Source: Lachnospiraceae bacterium UBA3386 (GTDB lineage Bacteria; Bacillota; Clostridia; Lachnospirales; Lachnospiraceae). Taken from it: a DNA stretch of 28,392 nucleotides. The stretch covers positions 1 to 28,392 of the forward strand of contig DEPS01000162.1 of assembly GCA_002358875.1 (NCBI GenBank), in the 5' to 3' direction. The notes beneath the pieces are model-generated. The model was not told where the DNA came from, did no database searches, and saw only the letters and a list, made by a program, of their open reading frames with translations. The first letter of the stretch is position 1, and every line of letters begins with the position of its first letter. This document shows, in pieces, positions 21,177 to 28,392 of this stretch. Both the position numbers and the translations under genes were made by a program.

Positions 21177-21644
21177 GTGAACGCAATCTATACATGGCTG
21201 CTTCTGACGGCGGCGCTCATTATCATCGAGGCCATGACAGCAGGCCTGACGACCATCTGGTTCGCCGGCGGCGCTGTTGTAGCCCTTATCTGTACCTTCC
21301 TCGGAGGTCCTGTGTGGCTTCAGACGGGCATCTTCGCTGCCGTCTCCCTGATCCTGCTCCTTGTGACCAGGCCCCTTGCATTAAAATACATGAAAAAGGG
21401 GAGCGGCTCAACCAGCCTTGACAGGATGATCGGTCAGGAGGCCCTTGTGACGGAGCAGATCGACAACCTGAGGGGCACAGGAGAAGCCCAGGTGGACGGC
21501 CAGTTCTGGATGGCAAGATCCGCTGATAATGACCGGACCATCGATAAAGGTGAAATCACGATTATTCGTGACATCCGGGGCGTCAAGCTGATCGTGAGCC
21601 CGAAAACTCCGGCGGATGAGAGAGCGTCCGCACCCCTGCAGTAA
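21177..21644 (+). CDS. NfeD-family membrane protein
   Basis: 155 aa from GTG 21177, chosen because GAGGTG lies about 7 nt upstream. Hydrophobic segments at about 4-25 (YTWLLLTAALIIIEAM), 27-48 and 51-70, then a cytoplasmic OB-fold C-terminal domain with the family signs DRMIGQEALVTEQI, GEAQVDGQFWMARS, and GEITIIRDIRGVKLIV. NfeD proteins work with SPFH/flotillin proteins in membrane organisation; the SPFH gene follows 118 bp downstream. The extreme 3' end is partly duplicated just downstream. Confidence 0.9.
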   Translation: MNAIYTWLLLTAALIIIEAMTAGLTTIWFAGGAVVALICTFLGGPVWLQTGIFAAVSLILLLVTRPLALKYMKKGSGSTSLDRMIGQEALVTEQIDNLRGTGEAQVDGQFWMARSADNDRTIDKGEITIIRDIRGVKLIVSPKTPADERASAPLQ

Positions 21645-21714
21645 CGTTTTTTATTAACGTACTGTCAACTGACTGACTGCTGCAGCAGGGTGTCCGCGCC
21701 CTCTGCAGTAAGCG
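21624..21714 (+). repeat. Short duplication of the nfeD 3' end
   Basis: GCGTCCGCACCCCTGCAGTA (21624-21643, reaching into the stop codon) recurs as GTGTCCGCGCCCTCTGCAGTA-like sequence at 21690-21710, 66-67 bp downstream, each continuing into a form of A(G)CG. Confidence 0.75.
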
Positions 21715-21762
21715 AATAGTTTTCATAACCGGGACACTGTTTCAAGAAAGGAGATAATTGAT

Positions 21763-22776
21763 ATGGTTCCTCAATTTGCTTTTCTTATTGTCATCATTTT
21801 CATTCTTCTGATCGTGGTCACGTCCTGTGTCAAGATCGTTCCTCAGGAGCACGCTTTCGTTCTTGAGCGCCTGGGAACTTTTTTGGATACATGGCCGGCA
21901 GGTCTGCACTTCAAGGTGCCTTTCATCGACCGCGTCGCGCGCCGTGTAAACCTCAAGGAGCAGGTCGTGGACTTCCCGCCCCAGCCTGTTATCACCAAGG
22001 ATAACGTCACGATGCAGATCGTTTCCATCGTGTTCTTCAGGATCACGGATGCAAGGCTCTACACCTACGGCGTTGAAAATCCGATCATGGCCATCGAAAA
22101 TCTGACTGCCACCACACTCAGAAACATCATCGGCGACATGGAGCTTGACGAGACCCTGACCTCCCGCGAGACCATCAATACGAAGATGCGCTCTGCTCTG
22201 GACGTGGCGACCGATCCCTGGGGCATCAAGGTCACCCGCGTCGAGCTCAAGAACATCACTCCTCCCACAGCGATCCGCGAGGCCATGGAAAAACAGATGA
22301 AGGCGGAGCGCGAACGCCGTGAGTCCATCCTCAAGGCAGAGGGCGAAAAGAAATCCGCCGTCCTGATCGCGGAAGGTAAGAAAGAGTCCCTGATCCTTCA
22401 GGCCGAGGCCAACAAGCAGGCCACCATCCTTGCAGCGGAAGCGCAGAAGGAAAAGGCCATCAAAGAGGCAGAAGGCCGCGCGGAAGCCATCCGCATGGAG
22501 CAGGAGGCCAACGCGGAGGCTATCCGTATGATCCGTGAAGCGGGCGCGGACGATGCCGTCCTGACCATCAAGAGCCTCGAAGCCTTCGAGAAAGCCGCCA
22601 ACGGTCAGGCGACCAAGATCATTATCCCCTCCGAGATCCAGGGCATAGCGGGCCTTGCCGCTTCCCTCAAGGGGATTGCGGACGGTTCCGCAGCAAAAAA
22701 AGGACAGCCTGACCCCGCAAAGAACGCTCCCGGAAAGGGAAATCCTAAAGTGGGCGAACCCACAATGCTTGCATGA
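21763..22776 (+). CDS. SPFH/band-7 (stomatin-like) protein
   Basis: 337 aa. N-terminal membrane anchor (residues 5-23, FAFLIVIIFILLIVVTSC), SPFH domain about 25-190 (VPQEHAFVLERLGTF, GLHFKVPFIDRVARRVNLKEQVVDFP, LRNIIGDMELDETLTSRE, WGIKVTRVELKNITPP), then a long Ala/Glu/Lys coiled coil (about 190-285: AEGEKKSAVLIAEGKKES, AEANKQATILAAEAQKE). A low-complexity Gly/Pro/Lys tail follows. It forms membrane-bound oligomers; paired with NfeD upstream, as in QmcA/YbbK-NfeD systems. AAAGGAG precedes the ATG. Confidence 0.95.
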   Translation: MVPQFAFLIVIIFILLIVVTSCVKIVPQEHAFVLERLGTFLDTWPAGLHFKVPFIDRVARRVNLKEQVVDFPPQPVITKDNVTMQIVSIVFFRITDARLYTYGVENPIMAIENLTATTLRNIIGDMELDETLTSRETINTKMRSALDVATDPWGIKVTRVELKNITPPTAIREAMEKQMKAERERRESILKAEGEKKSAVLIAEGKKESLILQAEANKQATILAAEAQKEKAIKEAEGRAEAIRMEQEANAEAIRMIREAGADDAVLTIKSLEAFEKAANGQATKIIIPSEIQGIAGLAASLKGIADGSAAKKGQPDPAKNAPGKGNPKVGEPTMLA

Positions 22777-22804
22777 TAAACCAGTTTAAGAAAGGAAGCC
22801 ATCC

Positions 22805-23794
22805 ATGATCGATCTCAGGAACAGGGATTTTTTGAAACTGCTCGACTTCACGCAGGAGGAGATCCTCGGCCTTGTGGATCTGGCCGCAGATCTGAAGGAT
22901 ATGAAAAAGAAAGGGATCGCCCATCGCCGCTGCGAGGGAAAGAACATTGCCCTGATCTTTGAAAAGACCAGCACCAGGACCCGCTGTGCCTTTGAAGTTG
23001 CCGCCAGCGACCTGGGCATGTCAGCTGTGTACCTCGATCCTTCCGGATCCCAGATTGGAAACAAGGAGAGCATTGCCGATACAGCCCGCGTTCTTGCAGG
23101 CATGTTTGACGGTATCGAATACCGCGGATATGGCCAGGAAATAGTGGAAGAGCTGGCGAAATATTCAAAAGTCCCTGTCTGGAACGGCCTGACCAATGAG
23201 TTCCATCCCACCCAGATGCTGGCGGATCTTCTGACCATCCGCGAGCACTTCGGGAAGATAAAAGGGATCCGGGTGAGCTTTTTCGGCGACTGCCGTTACA
23301 ATATGGCCAATTCCTGGATGGTCACCGGAGCAAAATGCGGCATGCACATCACTCTCTGCGGCGGGAAGGATTACTTCCCCGACGAAGAACTCGTCGCACA
23401 GTGCCGCCGGATCGCGCAGGAGAGCGGAGGCAGCATCACCCTTGAGACCGATCCCGAAAAGGGAGCGAAGGACGCGGATGTTCTCTATACGGACGTCTGG
23501 GTCTCCATGGGCGAGCCCATGGAAGCCTGGGGAGAGCGTATCGGCCAGATGAAGCCCTACCAGGTCACGGAAAAGCTCATGTCCCTGGCAGGGCCGGACG
23601 CAATTTTCATGCACTGCCTGCCCGCCTTCCATGACCTTGGGACTTCCATCGGACGAAAGATCCACGAGGAGTTCGGCCTGGAGGAACTCGAAGTGACCAA
23701 TGCCGTCTTCGAGGGTCCCCAGTCCCGCGTCTTCCAGGAGGCGGAGAACCGCATGCATACCATCAAGGCTGTCATGGCAGCGACACTATCCTGA
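22805..23794 (+). CDS. argF: Ornithine carbamoyltransferase
   Basis: 329 aa. Makes citrulline from ornithine and carbamoyl phosphate (or the reverse). Carbamoyl phosphate motif STRTR (56-60), KEVYLDPSGSQIG-like region (AVYLDPSGSQIGNKESIADTARVL), ornithine side FFGDCRYNMANSWM, HCLPAFHD (His270-Cys271), and the conserved end FQEAENRMHTIKAVMAATL. The length and the ENRMHTIKA end fit both anabolic ArgF and catabolic ArcB; no arginine-pathway neighbours are in the window, so the direction is undecided. AAGGAAG precedes the ATG. It is 28 bp after the SPFH gene and 35 bp before birA. Confidence 0.95.
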   Translation: MIDLRNRDFLKLLDFTQEEILGLVDLAADLKDMKKKGIAHRRCEGKNIALIFEKTSTRTRCAFEVAASDLGMSAVYLDPSGSQIGNKESIADTARVLAGMFDGIEYRGYGQEIVEELAKYSKVPVWNGLTNEFHPTQMLADLLTIREHFGKIKGIRVSFFGDCRYNMANSWMVTGAKCGMHITLCGGKDYFPDEELVAQCRRIAQESGGSITLETDPEKGAKDADVLYTDVWVSMGEPMEAWGERIGQMKPYQVTEKLMSLAGPDAIFMHCLPAFHDLGTSIGRKIHEEFGLEELEVTNAVFEGPQSRVFQEAENRMHTIKAVMAATLS

Positions 23795-23829
23795 TATAAA
23801 TCGGGCCTTTATTTGACAGAGGTATATTA

Positions 23830-24984
23830 TTGGGAAAAAAAGAACAGATCCTTCAGCAGCTCGCTTCTGACGGAGGCTTTGTTTCCGGTCAGGAGCTCTG
23901 TGAGATGCTCGGCGTATCCAGGACTGCTGTATGGAAGAACATTCAGAAACTCAAAGAAGAGGGATATCTCATCGAGGCGGTGACCAACAAGGGCTACCGC
24001 CTTCTTTCCGCACAGGAGGCGGACGTCTTTAACCGGGAACAGATCGAAGCGGAGCTTACGACTGCCTGGGCGGGACATCCCGTGATCTACATGGATGAGA
24101 CCGGATCCACAAACGATGACATCTTTGCGCTGGCCGCGCAGGGATATTCCCACGGGACCCTGGCAGTCACCGCGCGGCAGACTGCCGGAAAAGGCCGCAG
24201 GGGAAGGACCTGGATCTCCCCGCAGGAAGGCAATATCTATATGAGCATCCTGATAAAGCCGGACCTGCGCCCCGATCTCACTCCCATGCTGACTATTGTC
24301 ATGGCACTGTCCGTCTACCAGGCTGCTGCAGACCTGCTTTCCGGTCCGGGATCAGACAATGCCGCCTGCCGTTTCGGCATCAAATGGCCCAACGACATAG
24401 TGGTCTCCCTGGACGGAGGCCCCTACCGCAAGCTCTGCGGCATCCTGACCGAAATGCGCATGGAGGACAGCGAGATCAGCGCCATCACCATTGGAACCGG
24501 TCTGAACGTCAACCAGACGGCATTTCCCCCTGAGATCGCTCAGAACGCGACCTCCTTTGCTCTTGCTCTGGGAAGAAAGATCAACCGCGCCTCCTTCACT
24601 GCCTCCATCTGGAACCACTTTGAGAAGAACTATGAGATCTTTATGCAGACCCGGGACTTTTCCAGGCTTCGCCCTGCCTACGAACAGGGCCTGGTAAACC
24701 TCGGCCGCCCTGTTCATGTCCTCGACCCTCAAAAGCCCTTCACAGGCATGGCAATGGGTATCAACGATTACGGCGCCCTCCTTGTCCGACCGGACGAAGG
24801 GACCGGTAATGGTGGAAATGCAGTCGCAGGATCCCTGGATAAAGGAATTTCAAATAACAGCTTGTTTTCTGATAAAAAAGGGGAAAGAATTCTGCAGGAC
24901 TCCGGATCCGGAGACAGCAGCTCCCGCTTAATCGCTGTCAGCTCCGGCGAAGTGTCTGTCCGCGGCGTAAACGGATACGTGTAA
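23830..24984 (+). CDS. birA: Bifunctional biotin-protein ligase/repressor BirA
   Basis: 384 aa with TTG start (AGAGGT 7 nt upstream). Residues 1-60: winged-helix DNA-binding domain (GQELCEMLGVSRTAVWKNIQKL, GYRLLS). Ligase core: GSTNDD (92-97), TAGKGRRGRTW (biotin/ATP loop, 118-128), KWPNDIVV (185-192). The C-terminal domain ends SSGEVSVRGV. Between GALLVR and SSGEVSVR the usual short loop is expanded to about 45 residues rich in Gly, Ser and Asp (322-366), unlike most BirA proteins (about 320-330 aa). It attaches biotin to acyl-CoA carboxylases and controls biotin genes. Confidence 0.93.
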   Translation: MGKKEQILQQLASDGGFVSGQELCEMLGVSRTAVWKNIQKLKEEGYLIEAVTNKGYRLLSAQEADVFNREQIEAELTTAWAGHPVIYMDETGSTNDDIFALAAQGYSHGTLAVTARQTAGKGRRGRTWISPQEGNIYMSILIKPDLRPDLTPMLTIVMALSVYQAAADLLSGPGSDNAACRFGIKWPNDIVVSLDGGPYRKLCGILTEMRMEDSEISAITIGTGLNVNQTAFPPEIAQNATSFALALGRKINRASFTASIWNHFEKNYEIFMQTRDFSRLRPAYEQGLVNLGRPVHVLDPQKPFTGMAMGINDYGALLVRPDEGTGNGGNAVAGSLDKGISNNSLFSDKKGERILQDSGSGDSSSRLIAVSSGEVSVRGVNGYV

Positions 24985-25009
24985 ATGAAATGATTTTTTA
25001 ACCGTACGG

Positions 25010-25029
25010 AACAGCTGCCGCTGTTTTTT
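25010..25029 (+). terminator. Weak intrinsic terminator after birA
   Basis: Stem AACAGC/GCTGTT with a TGCC loop (25010-25025), then TTTTTT. The stem is short. Confidence 0.6.
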
Positions 25030-25034
25030 AACGT

Positions 25035-25064
25035 TTGTGTTTTTCTTTTTATATCACATAAAAA
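25035..25064 (+). promoter_or_regulatory. Possible promoter of the small protein-dusB unit
   Basis: TTGTGT (25035-25040), 18-bp spacer, TAAAAA (25059-25064). Confidence 0.35.
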
Positions 25065-25095
25065 TATATACCCAGGCCTATGGAGGCGTTCGGAT

Positions 25096-25497
25096 ATGGA
25101 ACCAGCCAATATCATTGAAGAAGAATTTGCGGCGCAGGACAAATACCGCATCGTCATCTGCGGCGCGAATGCTTACGAAAAAAAATATTATTTTAACAAA
25201 AAATTTGATAAGCTCCCCACCAATATAAAAGAGGAGCTCCACATCATCTGCGTCCTTTTCACCCAGGAGGCCGGCGGGATCTTCACTATCTCCTTCACTC
25301 CCTTCGGGCATGTCGAGTTCGATACCCGCCACGAGGAAGACGACCTCTTTTATGATGAGATCAGCGCCCGGCTCCTGATCAGGGAGATCCGCCGCAAAAA
25401 ACGTGAGATGATAGAAGCACTCTCCATTTATTTCAGGGTGACCTTCCTGCACCAGAACCCCGCGGACCTGATCGAAGATTTCGAGGAGGAGTCCTGA
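25096..25497 (+). CDS. Conserved small protein, probably DUF6145 type
   Basis: 133 aa, soluble, acidic. The order CGANAYEKKYYFN, LPTNIKEELHIICVLFTQEAGGI, DDLFYDEISARLLIREIRRKKREMIEALSIYFR recalls a Lachnospiraceae family that I remember as DUF6145, found next to dusB. No catalytic motif is evident. GGAGG lies 9 nt before ATG 25096. The dusB start is 7 nt beyond its stop, so the two are translated together; a role in tRNA modification is only suggested by this neighbour. Confidence 0.7.
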   Translation: MEPANIIEEEFAAQDKYRIVICGANAYEKKYYFNKKFDKLPTNIKEELHIICVLFTQEAGGIFTISFTPFGHVEFDTRHEEDDLFYDEISARLLIREIRRKKREMIEALSIYFRVTFLHQNPADLIEDFEEES

Positions 25498-25504
25498 GCA
25501 TTTT

Positions 25505-26491
25505 ATGATTGAAAACAGAAATACACCTTTTCAGATCGGAAAAGCAGTCCTCCCGGGCCGTGTGATCTTTGCCCCTATGGCGGGAGTATCCGACCTGCCC
25601 TTCAGGCTTTTATGCCGCCGGCAGGGTGCCGCCCTGGTCTGCATGGAAATGATCAGCGCCAAGGCCATCACCTATAAAAATGTCCGGACAGCCGAGCTCA
25701 TGGAAACCTGCCCGGAGGAAGCACCTGTCTCCCTGCAGCTTTTCGGGCGGGAGCCGGAGATCATCGCCCGCGCCTGCGAGATGATCGAGGACAGGCCTTT
25801 CGATATCCTCGACATCAACATGGGCTGCCCCGTTCACAAGGTCGTCTCCAACGGAGAAGGCAGTGCCCTGATGAAGGATCCGCCCCTGATCGAAAAGATC
25901 GTCCGCGCGGCCGCATCGGCCACAAGCCGGCCTGTCACAGTAAAGCTCCGCCGCGGATACGAAGAAGACAGTGAAAATGTTGTCGAATGCGCCCTTGCCG
26001 CACAGCAGGGAGGCGCCTCCGCCGTAGCCGTCCACGGACGCACCCGCGCCCAGATGTACTCCGGAAAAGCAGACTGGATCTGCATCGGCCGCGTAAAGGA
26101 GGCCCTCGACATCCCGGTCATCGGAAACGGCGACATCACTGACGGTCCCTCGGCCCTTCGCATGATGGAAGAGACCGGATGCGATGCCGTCATGATCGCC
26201 CGCGCCGCCAGAGGCAATCCGTGGCTGTTCCGGGAAGTGACGGACTATCTGACCGACAGGACGACCCCTGAGCGCCCCGCGCGCCGCGTCGTCGTCCAGA
26301 TGCTTCTGCGCCACGCCCGCATGCTCTGTGACTGCAAGGGAGAGAAGATCGGTATCCGCGAGATGCGCGCCCACGCCGCCAAATACCTCGCCGGCTTTCC
26401 GTCCGCAGCCCGCGTCAGGAACATGGTCGTGAAAGTCACGACCCTCTCAGAGCTCGAGCAGCTTCTGAAGAAAGAATACCCCTACGCGTGA
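25505..26491 (+). CDS. dusB: tRNA-dihydrouridine synthase (DusB type)
   Basis: 328 aa FMN enzyme that reduces uridines in tRNA. FMN/active-site motifs: APMAGVSDLPFR (23-34), LQLFGREPE, NMGCPVHKVVSNGEGSALM with catalytic Cys108, VKLRRGYEE, VAVHGRTRAQMYSG, IGNGDITDG, DAVMIARAARGNPWLF. Length and motifs fit the DusB/DusA-like bacterial group. Its ribosome site GGAGGAG sits within the preceding gene. Confidence 0.95.
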   Translation: MIENRNTPFQIGKAVLPGRVIFAPMAGVSDLPFRLLCRRQGAALVCMEMISAKAITYKNVRTAELMETCPEEAPVSLQLFGREPEIIARACEMIEDRPFDILDINMGCPVHKVVSNGEGSALMKDPPLIEKIVRAAASATSRPVTVKLRRGYEEDSENVVECALAAQQGGASAVAVHGRTRAQMYSGKADWICIGRVKEALDIPVIGNGDITDGPSALRMMEETGCDAVMIARAARGNPWLFREVTDYLTDRTTPERPARRVVVQMLLRHARMLCDCKGEKIGIREMRAHAAKYLAGFPSAARVRNMVVKVTTLSELEQLLKKEYPYA

Positions 26492-26608
26492 GAAAAGCCG
26501 TTCTGTTTTTTGTGAAAATTCCCTTGTTCAGACAGCTCTGTGCCCGGAAAAGGGGGGTTGGATATATCTAATGCTCTGTCATCTACAGGAATTATAAAGG
26601 AGGTTATT

Positions 26609-27397
26609 GTGAAAAACAGAAAACGAAGTATTTTATGCCTTGCGCTTGCGCTGATCATCGCAATGTCATTACTGCCCGCAAGTGTTTTCGCCGCGGACAA
26701 AGCAGGCGTCATCACCGTCCACACTCTGAAACAGAATAAATGGGTCACAGCAAAAGGCTGTTACGAGGGTTCCGATAAAAAACCCCACTACCATGTGTAC
26801 AAAATATCCGTTCCAAAACACGGATACTGCACGATTTACATGAACAACGATAAGGCGGACAGCAGCATCAGACACCGCACGTATCTCTATGAGAAACTCC
26901 CGAAGAGCGGCGTTCTTCTGATCGATGGCGACGTGACAGAGTCGTTGTCCGGCACGAAACGGTATATCTCCCTCGAGCACGGAACATACTATCTGTATGC
27001 GGGCAAAGGGGCAAAGCTGAAATGGAAATTCAATAAAAAATCTCATCCTTCAAATTACTGCCAGTCAAAAGCATCCTCGCTCTCTGCAGGAAAAACAAAG
27101 AAAGTCTATTTTGACTATCAGTATGAATACCCTGTCTGGTTCAAGATCAAACTGAAAAAATCAAAGAAGATCACTGTGACAGTGGATTGTCTGGATGAGG
27201 GCTTCGACCCGAATTTCGTTGTTATGAATTCGAAGGGAATCCCGGTCAAAGTCTCAGAGGCAGACTGGGGAGTCTGGAACACCGGAAAGCTTGCGAAGGG
27301 CACATACTACATCCGTCTGGAACGAAACACAGAATATTACGGAGACTATTCGCATCTATATATGGAAGGCCGCTATGTCTCCGTCTCCTGGAAATGA
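26609..27397 (+). CDS. Secreted protein with two PPC-like beta repeats
   Basis: 262 aa; GTG 26609 chosen because AAAGGAGG lies 5 nt upstream, and it puts the signal peptide exactly at the start (MKNRKRSILCLALALII..LLPASVFA, cleavage likely before ADKAG). The mature part holds two similar halves. The first has YHVYKISVPKHGYCTIYM, LYEKLPKSGVLL and LEHGTYYLYAGKG; the second has VWFKIKLKKSKKITVTVDC, VVMNSKGIPVKV and LAKGTYYIRLERN. This pattern of a strand-rich domain ending G-T-Y-Y-(I/L) resembles bacterial pre-peptidase C-terminal (PPC) domains that bind surfaces or sugars. No enzyme motif is seen. Rich in Lys and Tyr. The substrate or function is unknown. Confidence 0.8.
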   Translation: MKNRKRSILCLALALIIAMSLLPASVFAADKAGVITVHTLKQNKWVTAKGCYEGSDKKPHYHVYKISVPKHGYCTIYMNNDKADSSIRHRTYLYEKLPKSGVLLIDGDVTESLSGTKRYISLEHGTYYLYAGKGAKLKWKFNKKSHPSNYCQSKASSLSAGKTKKVYFDYQYEYPVWFKIKLKKSKKITVTVDCLDEGFDPNFVVMNSKGIPVKVSEADWGVWNTGKLAKGTYYIRLERNTEYYGDYSHLYMEGRYVSVSWK

Positions 27398-27463
27398 CCT
27401 CATACGCCGGCCGGGGGGCGAAGAGGTACTGCGGGTACAGCTGATACGTTACTGTTCGGATCG

Positions 27464-27519
27464 CTTCGAAGCTCGAAGTGTTTTGCGCGGCCTCTTCGCG
27501 CAAAACCCAAGTTTAACGG
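27464..27519. repeat. Intergenic hairpin element, second copy of a 20-bp motif at 245-264
   Basis: CTTCGA/TCGAAG (27464-27478) is followed by GTTTTGCGCG/CGCGCAAAAC (27480-27489 with 27497-27506). The adjoining GCAAAACCCAAGTTTAACGG (27500-27519) differs by one base from 245-264 near the left end of the window. This looks like a dispersed intergenic repeat family. Confidence 0.65.
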
Positions 27520-27548
27520 CGGGCGTACGCAAAAACATTTTTCGCTGA

Positions 27549-27578
27549 TTGACAGAGCTGTCTGAAAACGTATATAAT
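27549..27578 (+). promoter_or_regulatory. Consensus sigma-A promoter for greA
   Basis: TTGACA (27549-27554), 18-bp spacer, TATAAT (27573-27578). It gives a leader of about 220 nt before greA. Confidence 0.8.
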
Positions 27579-27680
27579 ATTTTGCCGCACATGTTTTTAA
27601 TGAATCGCGCTGATGCGCCGGTTTTTAATCTCGCGGCGGTGCCGGACCGGCTCCGCCTCGTTGATCCCATCGGAGTTAAA

Positions 27681-27715
27681 CGCGTACATGAAATGCTTTG
27701 CATTTCATGTACGCG
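27681..27715 (+). repeat. Perfect 16-bp hairpin in the greA leader
   Basis: CGCGTACATGAAATGC (27681-27696), loop TTT, then its exact complement (27700-27715). A second smaller stem, GCGCC-GGAA-GGCGC flanked by ATGTC/GACAT, follows near 27730-27760. No T-run follows the large stem directly, so it is not a plain terminator; it could be a leader control element. Confidence 0.8.
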
Positions 27716-27804
27716 ATTTCTCCCGGGGATGTCATCGCGCCGGAAGGCGCTCCGACATGAAAATAAGTTAAGAAATGTCCGGGGAAAGTGGGGAAAAGAG
27801 TTAC

Positions 27805-28293
27805 ATGGAAGAGAAGAAAAACATTCTGACATATGAAGGTCTCAAGCGCTACGAAGATGAGCTTCATGAACTGAAGGTAGTAAGACGCAAAGAAGTCGCA
27901 CAGAAGATCAAAGAAGCCAGAGAGCAGGGCGACCTCTCTGAAAACGCTGAATACGATGCGGCCAAGGACGAGCAGCGCGACATTGAGACCAGGATCGAGG
28001 AGCTCGAAAAAATTCTCAAAAACGTCGAGGTCGTTGCCGATGAGGACGTGACCGCCGACAAGATCAATATCGGCTGTACTGTCGTCATCAAAGATGTCGA
28101 AGACGGAGAGACCGAAGAATACAGCATTGTCGGATCTACCGAAGCCAACAGCCTTAAGGGCAAAATTTCAAACGAATCCCCTGTCGGAAAGGCCCTCATC
28201 GGTGCCGTTGTTGGAACCATTGTCACCGTCACGACCCCCGGTGGAGAGTTCAAATACGAAGTCATGGAGATCCGCAAGACCAGCCGGAACTGA
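27805..28293 (+). CDS. greA: Transcription elongation factor GreA
   Basis: 162 aa from ATG 27805 (GGGGAAAAGAG upstream); an earlier ATG at 27775 would add 10 atypical residues. N-terminal coiled coil with the tip motif EAREQGDLSENAEYDAAKDEQ (Asp43, Glu46 reach the polymerase active site to stimulate RNA cleavage) and the C-terminal FKBP-like domain (GCTVVIKDVEDGETEEYSIVGS, ISNESPVGKALIGAVVGTIVTVTTPGG). Restarts stalled RNA polymerase. In related bacteria lysS commonly follows. Its last codons are the first unit of a degenerate 32-bp tandem repeat. Confidence 0.95.
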   Translation: MEEKKNILTYEGLKRYEDELHELKVVRRKEVAQKIKEAREQGDLSENAEYDAAKDEQRDIETRIEELEKILKNVEVVADEDVTADKINIGCTVVIKDVEDGETEEYSIVGSTEANSLKGKISNESPVGKALIGAVVGTIVTVTTPGGEFKYEVMEIRKTSRN

Positions 28294-28392
28294 GATACAG
28301 AGTATCGGAAAGTCGGCCGAATTAAGAAATAGAGTTCCGGGAAACCGGCAGGAACTGAAATGCGAATTTCGGAAGACCGGCTGAATTTATGA
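28267..28392 (+). repeat. Degenerate 32-bp tandem repeats starting in the greA 3' end
   Basis: Four units start at 28267, 28300, 28332 and 28364 (lengths 33, 32, 32, and 29 cut by the window edge). Each has the pattern GA(G/A)-x3-CG(G/C)-x3-CC-GGC-GAA. The first unit encodes the last residues of GreA (EIRKTSRN and the stop). Confidence 0.75.

Noticed and set aside
27549..27836. 95-codon plus-strand frame before greA
   Set aside because: Starts within the -35 box of a consensus promoter and overlaps greA; it is leader sequence.
28267..28392. CRISPR array after greA
   Set aside because: Units of 32 bp adjoin each other without spacers and diverge strongly.

Overview
The window reads as a chromosomal segment of an anaerobic Firmicute of the Clostridia, most likely a member of the Lachnospiraceae. 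The grounds are strong Shine-Dalgarno sites (AGGAGG type) before almost every gene, a clostridial-style 6-phosphofructokinase next to dnaE, a mannose-family PTS operon, and the order birA - small conserved protein - dusB - greA. This placement is inference from gene content and style; no database was searched.

Left part (1-4480): the tail of an unidentified gene, then a regulatory stretch with two perfect hairpins and four phased TGACA-N2-TGTCA-like sites, then a complete mannose-family PTS permease encoded as four proteins (IIA, IIB, IIC, IID) and ended by a strong terminator. Next come a small membrane protein with three 15-residue repeats and an HPr-like protein. The latter has Asp instead of the phosphorylated His15 and Thr instead of Ser46, so it looks like a Crh-type regulator rather than a phosphocarrier.

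Middle accessory part (4480-11995): a Cof-type HAD phosphatase fused to a Uma2-type nuclease domain lies 37 bp upstream of a UvrD/PcrA-like helicase. After that come two small genes on the minus strand, a 48-bp perfect palindrome, a small HTH regulator with its own operator, a DUF4869-type gene followed by a deletion remnant of its usual ATPase partner, and a second Uma2 gene fused to an HTH domain. This is the mobile, rearranged part of the window.

Right part (11996-28392): mostly housekeeping. An EamA transporter is coupled to dnaE, which is split by a 2.35-kb group II intron inserted directly after the codon for the third catalytic aspartate of the polymerase. The intron's own reverse transcriptase has lost its maturase domain and most of its HNH domain through an internal deletion, so the essential-looking host gene probably depends on a maturase supplied in trans. 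Then follow pfkA, a SpoU/TrmH-family RNA methyltransferase, an NfeD-SPFH membrane pair, ornithine carbamoyltransferase, birA, a small conserved protein (probably DUF6145), dusB, a secreted two-repeat protein and greA. Three of these genes (methyltransferase, nfeD, greA) carry direct imperfect duplications of their own 3' ends, including the stop codon region.

The most interesting items are the intron-split dnaE with a crippled maturase, the HAD-Uma2 plus helicase unit, the Asp15/Thr46 HPr homolog, the phased operator array before the PTS operon, and the repeated gene-tail duplications.
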